Assembly: GCF_013280595.1 (NCBI RefSeq)
Contig: NZ_JAAATY010000020.1
Span: forward strand, 62,001 to 126,000
From: Kibdelosporangium persicum
GTDB taxonomy: Bacteria > Actinomycetota > Actinomycetes > Mycobacteriales > Pseudonocardiaceae
Length of the DNA: 64,000 nucleotides
Reading direction: 5' to 3'
A program made the position numbers and the translations under genes. The notes under the pieces are model-generated. The model was not told the origin of the DNA and ran no database searches. It worked only from the letters and a program-made list of their open reading frames with translations. Below, piece after piece: positions 52,095-59,994 of the stretch (positions are counted from its first letter, which is position 1; every line of letters starts with the position of its first letter).

Positions 52095-53648
52095 ATGGGC
52101 ACCTTGGCGCGTCGGGGAATTGTGCTGTTCGCGGCGGTTGCCTCCCTCACCACGGCGTGCACGGCCGCGCCGTCGCAACGGCCGGCGATCGTGGTCAACG
52201 ACGGTCCGCTCGAGCAGATCGCGCCGCCGTCGCAAAGTCCGGCGCAGGCGCCCGTGCCGCCGTTGGAGGAACCGACACGCGCCAACGTCACCTGGACCGA
52301 CTGCGACGAGGTCGTCAAGACCAGGATGACGATCTACAACGTGCCCGCACAGCCCGTGCAGTGCGCACGGGTGCAGACCATTCTGGACTCGCCCAGCCTG
52401 CCGGGCCGCAGCCCGCTGCGGCTGGCGATGCTCAAGGCAGGCACGGGCAAGGCACCCATCGTGGTGGTCAGCGACATCCAGGGCGAACCGGGCACGATCA
52501 AGGCCGCCCGGCTGGCCGCGACCCTGCCGCCGGAGTTCCTCACCAAGTTCTCGCTGATCGGCGTGGACCGCCGCGGCTCCGGCAGTTCCGAGCCGGTCCG
52601 CTGCATCCAGGACGACATCCGGCTGGACATCGTGAACTCCGACCCGGCCGCCGAGGACCTCGAGGATCTGCTCGACGTCGTCCGCCAGGCCGGTCAGCAG
52701 TGCATCATCGCGCTGGAGAACCGGCTGTACGCGATGGACACCTGGCGCACGGCCGCCGACCTGGAGAAGGTCCGTGAGGCTCTGGGCCTGCAACGGCTCA
52801 GCGCGATCGGGATCGGCGAGGGTTCACGGGTGCTGGGTGTGTACGGCGACCGGTTCCCCGACCGGGTCGGCCGGATGGTGTTCGACGGCCTGCCGGACCC
52901 GAGCGGCGATTCGCTCGTCACGATGGAAGGGGTGGCCACCGGCGCCGAAGCCGCCTTCGCGGAGTTCGCCAAGGACTGTGTCGCCCGCGGCTGCGCACTC
53001 GGCCCGGATCCCAGGCAGACGTTCCTCGATGTGATCCGCAAGCTGCGCGCCAGCCCGATCCCGTCGCCGGACGCCGGGCTCACGGCGGGCAGCGCGACCC
53101 GGGCGGTGCTGATCGGCCTGGCCAACCGGGCGGGCTGGCCCGCGTTGTCCGACGCGATCGCCAAAGCCAGGGACAACGACGGCACCGACCTGGTCAGGTA
53201 CGTCAAGCCGCTCATCGACGACAGCCGCGAACAGCCGACCGCGCTCGACGTCGGGCTGGTGACCGGATGCAACGACACCAAGACGCGGCTCGCGCTCGAG
53301 CGGCTGAACTCGACCGGCCGGGAGTGGCAGGCCCGGTATCCCTTGTTCGGCGGCGTGATGGCGCAGAACCTGGTGCTGTGCAGCGCTTGGTCGGTCGCCG
53401 CGCAGCCGCCGCTCGCGCTCAACGGCCGCGGTCTGCCGCCGATCGTGGTGATCAGCACGGCAGGCGATCCGGTGACGCCGCAGGCCGGAACCGAGCGTGC
53501 GGCGCAGCAGTTGCCGAGCGCGGTGATGATCTCGTGGCAAGGCGCCGGGCATGGTGCCGTCGGACCGTCGTCTTGTGCCACGGACGCGGTGCGAGCGTTC
53601 CTCGGCGACGGCAAGGTTCCCGCCGCCGGGACAGCCTGCCCGCCGTAG
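52095..53648 (+). CDS. Alpha/beta-hydrolase-like lipoprotein without the nucleophile serine
   Basis: A 517-residue secreted lipoprotein (signal ending SLTTAC, Cys22) of the tripeptidyl-aminopeptidase/TAP-like family. The fold is clear: LIGVDRRGSGSSEP near residue 155, the C-terminal acid VVISTAGDPVTP and the His in WQGAGHGAVG followed by a CATDAV segment. But the nucleophile elbow, normally GxSxG, reads GIGEGS: the serine is glycine at the aligned position, while the flanking residues align without gaps to family members. It is probably a binding or structural pseudoenzyme. ATG 52095. Confidence 0.85.
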   Translation: MGTLARRGIVLFAAVASLTTACTAAPSQRPAIVVNDGPLEQIAPPSQSPAQAPVPPLEEPTRANVTWTDCDEVVKTRMTIYNVPAQPVQCARVQTILDSPSLPGRSPLRLAMLKAGTGKAPIVVVSDIQGEPGTIKAARLAATLPPEFLTKFSLIGVDRRGSGSSEPVRCIQDDIRLDIVNSDPAAEDLEDLLDVVRQAGQQCIIALENRLYAMDTWRTAADLEKVREALGLQRLSAIGIGEGSRVLGVYGDRFPDRVGRMVFDGLPDPSGDSLVTMEGVATGAEAAFAEFAKDCVARGCALGPDPRQTFLDVIRKLRASPIPSPDAGLTAGSATRAVLIGLANRAGWPALSDAIAKARDNDGTDLVRYVKPLIDDSREQPTALDVGLVTGCNDTKTRLALERLNSTGREWQARYPLFGGVMAQNLVLCSAWSVAAQPPLALNGRGLPPIVVISTAGDPVTPQAGTERAAQQLPSAVMISWQGAGHGAVGPSSCATDAVRAFLGDGKVPAAGTACPP

Positions 53649-53656
53649 GACCTGAC

Positions 53657-54637
53657 TCAGCGCAGGTTCGCGACGAGCTCGTACGAGCGCAACCGGTCCG
53701 CGGGGGAGTGCACCATCGTGGTGATCATCAGCTCGTCGGCCTCGGTTTCGGCGAGCAGCTTCTCGATGCCGCGCTCGACCGTGGCCGGGCCGCCGATGAT
53801 CTGGGTGGACAGGCGTTCCTCCATGAACAGGCGCTCCACGTCCGTGTACGGGTACGCGGCCGCTTCCTCGGGCGTGGCGATCAGCCCGGGTCGTCCGGAC
53901 CGCAGCTTGAGGAACGACAGGGCGCCGGGACCGGCCAGGTACTGGGCCTGTTCGTCGGTTTCGGCGCAGATCACCGACGCGGCGACCATCGCGTACGGCT
54001 TGTCCAGGAACGCCGAAGGCCGGAAGTTCTGACGGTACAAGGCAAGCGCGGGCAACGTGTTCTGGGCGCTGAAGTGGTGGGCGAACGCGAACGGCATCCC
54101 CAGCATGCCGGAAAGCTGTGCGCTGTAACCACTCGAGCCCAGCAGCCAGACCGGCGGGCGGTTGCCCGCGGCCGGCACCGCGGTGATCCCCTCGGCCTCA
54201 CCGGAGAAGTACGAGATCAGCTCGCCCAGTTGCTCGGGGAAGTCGTCGGCGGACAGCGGCGCGGGGGAGCGGCGCAGGGCATGGGCGGTCCGGGGATCGG
54301 TGCCGGGCGCGCGGCCGAGCCCGAGGTCGATCCGGCCGGGATGCAGGGCTTCGAGCATGCCGAACTGTTCGGCCACCACGAGCGGCGCGTGGTTGGGCAG
54401 CATCACGCCGCCGGAGCCGACCCGCATCCGGGACGTGGCCGAGGCCACGTGGGCGATCAGCACCGGCGGCGCCGAGCTGGCGACGCCGGGCATGTTGTGG
54501 TGCTCGGCCACCCAGAACCGGTGGTAACCCAGTTCTTCGGTCCGGCGGGCGAGCTCGATCGACGCCTGCAGGGCTTGGGCGGACGTGTATCCCTCGCCGA
54601 CCGTGGCGAGGTCCAGAACCGAGTAAGGGATGGCCAT
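53657..54637 (-). CDS. LLM-class flavin-dependent oxidoreductase
   Basis: A 326-residue bacterial-luciferase-like monooxygenase: [17 protein letters not shown] at the start, [16 protein letters not shown] near residue 39, [20 protein letters not shown] near 72-91, [13 protein letters not shown], and GSSGYSAQ. These enzymes use reduced FMN or F420; the MsnO8-type AEHHN motif fits the FMN group. The substrate is unknown. ATG 54637 starts the family-typical IPYSVLDLA. It is convergent with the hydrolase gene and follows the DNA ligase gene on the same strand. Confidence 0.9.
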   Translation of the reverse strand: MAIPYSVLDLATVGEGYTSAQALQASIELARRTEELGYHRFWVAEHHNMPGVASSAPPVLIAHVASATSRMRVGSGGVMLPNHAPLVVAEQFGMLEALHPGRIDLGLGRAPGTDPRTAHALRRSPAPLSADDFPEQLGELISYFSGEAEGITAVPAAGNRPPVWLLGSSGYSAQLSGMLGMPFAFAHHFSAQNTLPALALYRQNFRPSAFLDKPYAMVAASVICAETDEQAQYLAGPGALSFLKLRSGRPGLIATPEEAAAYPYTDVERLFMEERLSTQIIGGPATVERGIEKLLAETEADELMITTMVHSPADRLRSYELVANLR

Positions 54638-54666
54638 GCCGGGATTAACCGGCGGCAGGCTCCGCT

Positions 54667-55743
54667 TTATTCCCGGCTGCGGACCTCGCCACGCAACACC
54701 GCGTCGAGGTCGTAGCGGGCGGGTTCCTCCAGCTGGGTGTAGTCGCACGACGAGGGCTCGCGGTCCGGCCGCCACCGCTTGAACTGCGCGGTGTGCCGGA
54801 ACCGGCCGGGATAGCCGCCCTCGGTGTGCTCGTAACCGACCTCGACCACGCGCTCCAGCCGCAACGGGACCCACTCCGCCTGTGCGCTGCGCCACCGGTT
54901 GATCTCGCCAGGAACCCTGGTGCCCTCGGCGATCTCGCCGAGCCACGGGTGTCCTTCGGCACCGCCGGGGATGAGGTACGCCAGCTCCGCGGCCAGTTCA
55001 CGGCGGCGTTCGGCCGGGAACGACCCGACCACGCCGACGCTGTGCAGCGTGCCCTTGTCGTCGTAGAGGCCCAGCAGCAGCGATCCGACGGACGTGCCGG
55101 GCTCCGTGTCCTTGTACCAGCGCAGACCGGCCACGACGCAGTCCGCCGTGCGGGAGTGCTTGAACTTCAGCATGGTCCGCTTGTCCGGTGTGTACGGACC
55201 CTGCGCCGGTTTGCCGATCACGCCGTCCAGCCCGGCGCCTTCGAACAGCGTGAACCACTCCCTGGCCAGGTCCGCGTCCTGGGTCGCCGGGGTGAGGCTG
55301 ACCGCGTCGGTGCCCGACACGAGGTCGGTGAGGATGTCGCGGCGCTTGACGCCCGGCTCCTCGATCACCTCGCCCGTCGGCACCTGCAGCACGTCGAACG
55401 CCACGAACGTCGCCGGTGTGGTCTCGGCCAGCATGGTCACCCGGCTGGCCGCGGGATGGATGCGTTCGGACAGCGCGTCGAAGTCCAGCCGCCCGTCGCG
55501 GCCGACGACCAGTTCGCCGTCCAGCACGACACCGGACGGCAGCCCCGCCGTCAACCGGGCGACCATCTCGGGGAAGTACCTGTTCAGCGGCTTTGTGGAC
55601 CGGGACTGCAGCACGACGTCGTCGCCGTCGCGGAACACCAGGCAACGAAACCCGTCCCACTTCGGTTCGAAGATCAGGCCGGCGTTGTCCGGGATGCTGC
55701 CCGCGGCCTTCGCGAGCATGGGTTTGACCGGTGGAGTCAGCAC
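54667..55743 (-). CDS. ATP-dependent DNA ligase (LigC/LigD ligase type)
   Basis: A 358-residue ligase. The AMP-accepting lysine is in [13 protein letters not shown] near residue 28, with motif III in TFVAFDVLQ, motif IV in [11 protein letters not shown] and motif V in [14 protein letters not shown]; an OB-fold follows. Such ligases seal nicks and act in end joining. Together with the separate polymerase at 41033 it makes a split LigD-like pair. GTG 55743 immediately follows the stop of the RibD-like gene (TGAGTG), so they are coupled. Confidence 0.92.
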   Translation of the reverse strand: MLTPPVKPMLAKAAGSIPDNAGLIFEPKWDGFRCLVFRDGDDVVLQSRSTKPLNRYFPEMVARLTAGLPSGVVLDGELVVGRDGRLDFDALSERIHPAASRVTMLAETTPATFVAFDVLQVPTGEVIEEPGVKRRDILTDLVSGTDAVSLTPATQDADLAREWFTLFEGAGLDGVIGKPAQGPYTPDKRTMLKFKHSRTADCVVAGLRWYKDTEPGTSVGSLLLGLYDDKGTLHSVGVVGSFPAERRRELAAELAYLIPGGAEGHPWLGEIAEGTRVPGEINRWRSAQAEWVPLRLERVVEVGYEHTEGGYPGRFRHTAQFKRWRPDREPSSCDYTQLEEPARYDLDAVLRGEVRSRE

Positions 55744-56496
55744 TCAGCGACGATAGGCCAGCATCAGGAAGTCGTCATCCCGCAACGCCGCCGCGAGCTT
55801 CATGCCGGTGGGTTCGGTGAGCACCGGCCCGCTGGCGATCCGGCCGGAGTCGCCCGCGGCCAGCAGCGGGGACAGGGTCAGGTTCAGCTGGTCGACCAGG
55901 CCTGCGGCGATCATGCCGCCGAACAGCCGCGGCCCGCCCTCGCAGTTGACCCGGTACATCCCGCGACGGCCGAGTTCGGCGAGCGCGAGAGTGAGGTCGA
56001 CGTGTTCGTCGCCGACCACGACGACGTCGGCGCCCGCGTCGACGAGCGCGTTCCGGCCTGGTGCGGACTCGGTGGTCAGCACGATCGGCGGCACACGGGT
56101 GTCGGTGATCAACAGCGATTCGGGCGTGATCGAGCACTTCCCGGTGACGACCGCGATCGGCGGCAGCGGCGCGAGTCCGAGCCGGTCCCGGCGTTCCGCG
56201 CGCACCTCGTTGGCCTTCAGGCCGCGGTAGCCCTCGACCAGCGCGGTCGTCGCGCCGACCAGGATCACGTCGGCGAGGTCACGCTGCAGGTGGAAGACCT
56301 TCTGGTCGCCCGGCCCGGACAGCCCGGCCGACCGGCCCGCCACGGTGACCGCCCCGTCCAGACTGGACACGAAGTTCACCTGGACGAACGGCCGGTCCAG
56401 TCCTGACGGATAGTCGTAGAGCTCCTCGAGGGCCGTGTCGTCCAGTTGCGGGTGGCCCGGCTCACCGGTGCCGGGGTCCGGCCAGAGGGTCTGCAC
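55744..56496 (-). CDS. RibD C-terminal / dihydrofolate-reductase-like pyrimidine reductase
   Basis: A 250-residue reductase with the RibD_C fold: VNFVSSLDGAVTVAGRSAGL near residues 40-59, DVILVGATTALVEGYRG near 77-93 and the cofactor loop YRVNCEGGPRLFGGMI near 185-200. It resembles Rv2671, a RibD-like enzyme that can substitute for dihydrofolate reductase. It is divergent from zapE across 15 bases, as in M. tuberculosis. GTG 56496. Confidence 0.9.
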   Translation of the reverse strand: MQTLWPDPGTGEPGHPQLDDTALEELYDYPSGLDRPFVQVNFVSSLDGAVTVAGRSAGLSGPGDQKVFHLQRDLADVILVGATTALVEGYRGLKANEVRAERRDRLGLAPLPPIAVVTGKCSITPESLLITDTRVPPIVLTTESAPGRNALVDAGADVVVVGDEHVDLTLALAELGRRGMYRVNCEGGPRLFGGMIAAGLVDQLNLTLSPLLAAGDSGRIASGPVLTEPTGMKLAAALRDDDFLMLAYRR

Positions 56497-56511
56497 GGGT
56501 GCAATGAGACC

Positions 56512-57561
56512 ATGCCGGGCATGCCCGCTCCACGCCTGGTAGACCGCAATCCGGAGATCGCGGCGGAGGAGTTGGTCGCCGCACTGGTCCCGCCGCCCCG
56601 GTTCGCCGGAGTCCGGTTCGGCACCTACATCCCGAACCCCGCGGAGCCGACGCAGGCGGCAGCGGTGACGTCCGCCGAGCAGTTCGCGCGGAGTGTCGGT
56701 GTCGTGCGCAGGCAGGGCCTGTTCAACCGGGTCTTCAGCAGACGGGTGCCCGAACCCGCGCCCGGCCTGTACCTGGACGGCGGTTTCGGCGTCGGCAAGA
56801 CGCACCTGCTCGCGTCCATCTGGCATGCCGTGCCGTCCGAGGCGAAGTCGTACGGCACGTTTGTGGAGATCACGCACCTGGTCGGCGCGCTGGGCTTCGC
56901 GGAGGCGGTCCGCAGGCTGTCCACGCACCGGCTGCTGGCGATCGACGAGTTCGAACTGGACGATCCAGGCGACACCACACTGGTCACCCGGCTGCTGACC
57001 GAGCTGACCGACGCGGGCGTGCACGTGGCCGCCACCTCGAACACCCTGCCGGACAAGCTGGGCGAGGGCCGGTTCGCCGCCGACGACTTCGTCAGGGAGA
57101 TCCGCGCGCTGTCCGCCCGGTTCACCGTGGTGCGTGTGGACGGTCCGGACTACCGGCACCGTGGCCTGCCGGACGCGCCGGATCCGTTGACCGACGAGCA
57201 GATCGACGCGCGGGCCGAAGCGATCCCGGGGTCCACTGTGGACGACTTCGGCGCGCTGTGCGCGCACTTGGCGAAGCTGCACCCGTCGCGGTACGGGAAG
57301 CTCGTCGCGGACGTGCCCGCCGTGCACATCAAGGGACTGCACGCGGTGCCGGACCAGGACGTGGCGCTGCGGATGGTCGCGTTGGCCGACCGGTTGTACG
57401 ACCGGGCCATCCCGGTCGCGGTGTCCGGAGAGTCACTGTCCGCGTTGTACACCGACGAGATGCTGCGCGGCGGCTACCGCAAGAAGTATCTGCGTTCGAT
57501 CAGCAGGCTGACCGCACTGGCCAGGGATGCGGGCGTGACCGGTTTTGACCGGCGCGGGTAG
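56512..57561 (+). CDS. zapE: AFG1/ZapE-family ATPase
   Basis: A 349-residue AAA-type ATPase. Walker A is GGFGVGKTHLLASI near residue 90, Walker B RLLAIDEFELDD near 132, sensor 1 VAATSNTLPDKLGEGRF near 165. The family includes E. coli ZapE, which acts at the division ring, and mitochondrial AFG1. It equals Rv2670c and keeps its divergent partner. ATG 56512 is chosen; another ATG lies three codons downstream. The start is 15 bases from the divergent RibD-like start, so the promoters must overlap the coding ends. Confidence 0.92.
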   Translation: MPGMPAPRLVDRNPEIAAEELVAALVPPPRFAGVRFGTYIPNPAEPTQAAAVTSAEQFARSVGVVRRQGLFNRVFSRRVPEPAPGLYLDGGFGVGKTHLLASIWHAVPSEAKSYGTFVEITHLVGALGFAEAVRRLSTHRLLAIDEFELDDPGDTTLVTRLLTELTDAGVHVAATSNTLPDKLGEGRFAADDFVREIRALSARFTVVRVDGPDYRHRGLPDAPDPLTDEQIDARAEAIPGSTVDDFGALCAHLAKLHPSRYGKLVADVPAVHIKGLHAVPDQDVALRMVALADRLYDRAIPVAVSGESLSALYTDEMLRGGYRKKYLRSISRLTALARDAGVTGFDRRG

Positions 57562-57920
57562 TTCTGCCCACAATTACTCGGCTGTCGGATTGTGTGTTTC
57601 TCGCACGGCAGGAATTGATCACGAATTGGACCGCAGTGTGTGTCCGATTGGTTACCCGATCGACCGTGCCAGTTGATTTGTTGCGGTCTGCCGGCTTGCG
57701 GGCGTGAGTTTCCCACGTAGATCAAGTCGCGTCGCTGACATGCGCGAACGGGATTCTGTTGCGCCACCTGATGTTGGTGTGTTAGTACTCACGGGCCACC
57801 ATGAGTGGGCCGCATGGCTCCGTCCGATAGTGGGTTACCGACGGTTATCCTGTCGTTTAAGGTCCGGGCACGCCCGTTGGCAGGCGGTATTCGAGGGGGC
57901 AGTAGGAAATTGAGGAACGT
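57562..57920. other. 359-bp leader upstream of the second orphan solute-binding gene
   Basis: No coding region is seen. It is richer in A/T than the flanks. Related phrases gtcggattgtgtgtttc (57577-57600) and gtgtgtccgattgg (57637-57651) face each other in inverted sense. This long regulatory gap resembles that before the first orphan binding protein, which also stands alone. Confidence 0.5.
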
Positions 57921-58925
57921 GTGTTGAGACGGTCCATGAAAACCGTGCGCCAAACGAACACCCTGAGCCGCCGGACGCTGCTCGCGGGTATGGGCGCGTT
58001 CGCGGTGAGTGCTTGCACCGACTCGTCGCCGACCTCCGGGAACGCGACGCCGGAGGTCCGGGACATCCGGCTGGGTGTGCTGAAGGTGACCGACACCGCT
58101 CCGCTGTTCGTGGCTCAGCGTGAGGGCATCTTCGCCAAGTACGGCCTCGAGCCGAAGTTCGTCGAGATGGAGCTCACCGGTGACCAACGGCCCAACCTGG
58201 AGACCGGTGGCCAGGCCGACGTGACCTTCGACAGCTGGGTCACCATCTTCCTCAACATCGCTGATGGCGCCGACTGGGTCGTGCTCGGGGAGGCCTACCA
58301 GGCCGCGCCGCGGACCACCGGCCTCGTCACCGCACAGCGTTCCCGGCTGCGTTCGGTGACCGAACTGGTCAACCAGCCGATCGGCGTGAACAACAAGGCC
58401 GGCCTTGGCGTGTTGATGACCAACAGTTTGTTACGTACCAACGGGATGCAGCCCGCGCAGGTCAGGTACGTCGAGAAGTCCTTCGACAGCCTCGCTGACG
58501 CCGTGGCCGGCGGCGAGGTCTCCGCGGCGTGGATGGTCGAGCCGTACCTCACCCGCTCGCAGCTGGACAAGGGGTGTGTGCTGTTCGCGGACACGGCCGT
58601 CGGCCCGACCGCGGACTTCCCGCAGTCCGGCTACGCCTGTGCGCGCAGCTTCGCTCGCAAGAATCCGAACACGGTGCGCGCGTTCCAGCAGGCCCTCGCC
58701 GAGGCGCAGTTGCGTGCGCTGGACCGGTCGCTGGTCGAAAGCGTGCTGCCGGAGTACATCTCGGTGAGCAAGAACGTGGCCCAGTTGATGAACATGGGCT
58801 CGTACCCCAGCACCACGTTGCCGATCCGTCCGCAGCGCGTCGCCGACCTGATGCTCGAGCAGCAGTTCATGAGCTCGAGGATCGACGTGAACTCCCGCAT
58901 GGCGTCGGTGAACCCGCCGTCCTGA
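57921..58925 (+). CDS. Solute-binding lipoprotein, NMT1/SsuA type, Tat signal, orphan
   Basis: A 334-residue exported binding protein. The N-terminus holds a twin-arginine signal (LSRRTLLAGMGAF) ending in a lipobox VSAC. The NMT1-like fold shows TAPLFVAQREGIFAKYGLEP, 'TGGQADVTFDSWVT' and AWMVEPYLTRSQL. It is a paralogue of the protein at 42596. As there, no ABC transporter genes are near. Codon 171 is TTA. GTG 57921 follows GAGGA closely; ATG 57936 would still keep the signal. Confidence 0.88.
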   Translation: MLRRSMKTVRQTNTLSRRTLLAGMGAFAVSACTDSSPTSGNATPEVRDIRLGVLKVTDTAPLFVAQREGIFAKYGLEPKFVEMELTGDQRPNLETGGQADVTFDSWVTIFLNIADGADWVVLGEAYQAAPRTTGLVTAQRSRLRSVTELVNQPIGVNNKAGLGVLMTNSLLRTNGMQPAQVRYVEKSFDSLADAVAGGEVSAAWMVEPYLTRSQLDKGCVLFADTAVGPTADFPQSGYACARSFARKNPNTVRAFQQALAEAQLRALDRSLVESVLPEYISVSKNVAQLMNMGSYPSTTLPIRPQRVADLMLEQQFMSSRIDVNSRMASVNPPS

Positions 58926-58939
58926 TCAGGCGCTCAAGA

Positions 58940-59140
58940 TCACTTCTTGCGGTTGGCGTTGACGAGGGTCCACACCGAGACCGGTTGCCTCGTGTCGTCC
59001 GAAGCGGGCGCGGCCGGTGCCGGCCTGACGGCCGGCTGGGCCCGTTCGGACCGTGCCCGGGGTTGGGGCGGCGTGTCAGCCACGGCTCGTCGTGAGCTCA
59101 GTTCGAGGCGGAGTTGGTCGTAGATCGGTGTATCGGTCAC
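58940..59140 (-). CDS. Small proline/alanine-rich hypothetical protein
   Basis: A 66-residue protein starting VTDTPIYDQLRLELSSRR, with a Pro/Ala/Arg linker and a conserved-looking end VSVWTLVNANRKK. GTG 59140 has GGAAGGAC eight bases upstream, and codon use fits the genome. No function can be assigned. It lies convergent to the binding protein and before the PAP2 gene on the same strand. Confidence 0.6.
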   Translation of the reverse strand: MTDTPIYDQLRLELSSRRAVADTPPQPRARSERAQPAVRPAPAAPASDDTRQPVSVWTLVNANRKK

Positions 59141-59199
59141 CGCCGTCCTTCCGTCGCCGTGGTCGATGCCACAACATTACGCCCAGTGTGCAAGTCCCT

Positions 59200-59892
59200 T
59201 CACAGTGCCACCCCGGTTGTTACAGGATCTTGGCGTGCGGCGGTCAACCGCTTACGCCGGTCGGCGATGCGGTCGATCACGAGCGCGACGACGAGCACCG
59301 TCGCGATGGCCACACACGCGCCGCCGAAAGTATCGGTGATGTAGTGGAACTTCATGCCCACAAGGGCGATCGCGCCGATGGCGGCGACCACGAGGGCACC
59401 CACGATCGCCAACGTCGACACTGATTTGTGCCACGGCGACCGCGTCGTCATCACGGCGAGCACCAGCACGGTGAGCACCGAGACCATTCCGGTGGTGTGC
59501 CCGCTGGGGAACGCCAGCGAGCCGTTGTTGATGGTCCGGCCGAACACCGGCTTGAGCACGGCACTGCTCAGCATCACCGCGATCAGCGGCCCGGCGACCG
59601 CGAGGACGGCCAGCCGGGGCCGGTGCCGGGCGACCGCGACCATCACGATCAGGCCGACCACGATGACCAGCAGGACAGGCTCGGTGGGCACCAGCATGGT
59701 CTGCAGCAGGCCCCGCTGGCCGACGAACTGCTTGTACACCGACCAGTACACGTTCTCGTCGAAGGCGCTACCGGTGTGCTGACGCCAGAACAGCACGCCA
59801 AGCGTGCCCACGACCAGGCCGCACAACGAAGCTAAAACCACGACCACCTGGACGAACCCTGGTGGGACGAGACGGGTGATCGTTGGCTGCAC
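59200..59892 (-). CDS. PAP2-family membrane phosphatase
   Basis: A 230-residue protein with about six membrane helices. Catalytic motifs: KPVFGRTINNG (first motif), FPSGHTTG (second) and GMKFHYITDTFGG (third, His and Asp kept). Such enzymes remove phosphate from lipid substrates, for instance undecaprenyl or phosphatidate, at the outer membrane face. GTG 59892 starts the compact form; longer frames are antisense to the ABC-F gene. Divergent from that gene with about 100 bases between. Confidence 0.9.
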   Translation of the reverse strand: MQPTITRLVPPGFVQVVVVLASLCGLVVGTLGVLFWRQHTGSAFDENVYWSVYKQFVGQRGLLQTMLVPTEPVLLVIVVGLIVMVAVARHRPRLAVLAVAGPLIAVMLSSAVLKPVFGRTINNGSLAFPSGHTTGMVSVLTVLVLAVMTTRSPWHKSVSTLAIVGALVVAAIGAIALVGMKFHYITDTFGGACVAIATVLVVALVIDRIADRRKRLTAARQDPVTTGVAL

Positions 59893-59994
59893 CGTTCCAC
59901 TATGCCGAATGCCGGCCGGGCCGGCCGCCGGTGGGGCCGGACGCGGGCGGGCCGGACGAAAACGGCTCGCGATCACGCCGTCGCTGTGGGCACC

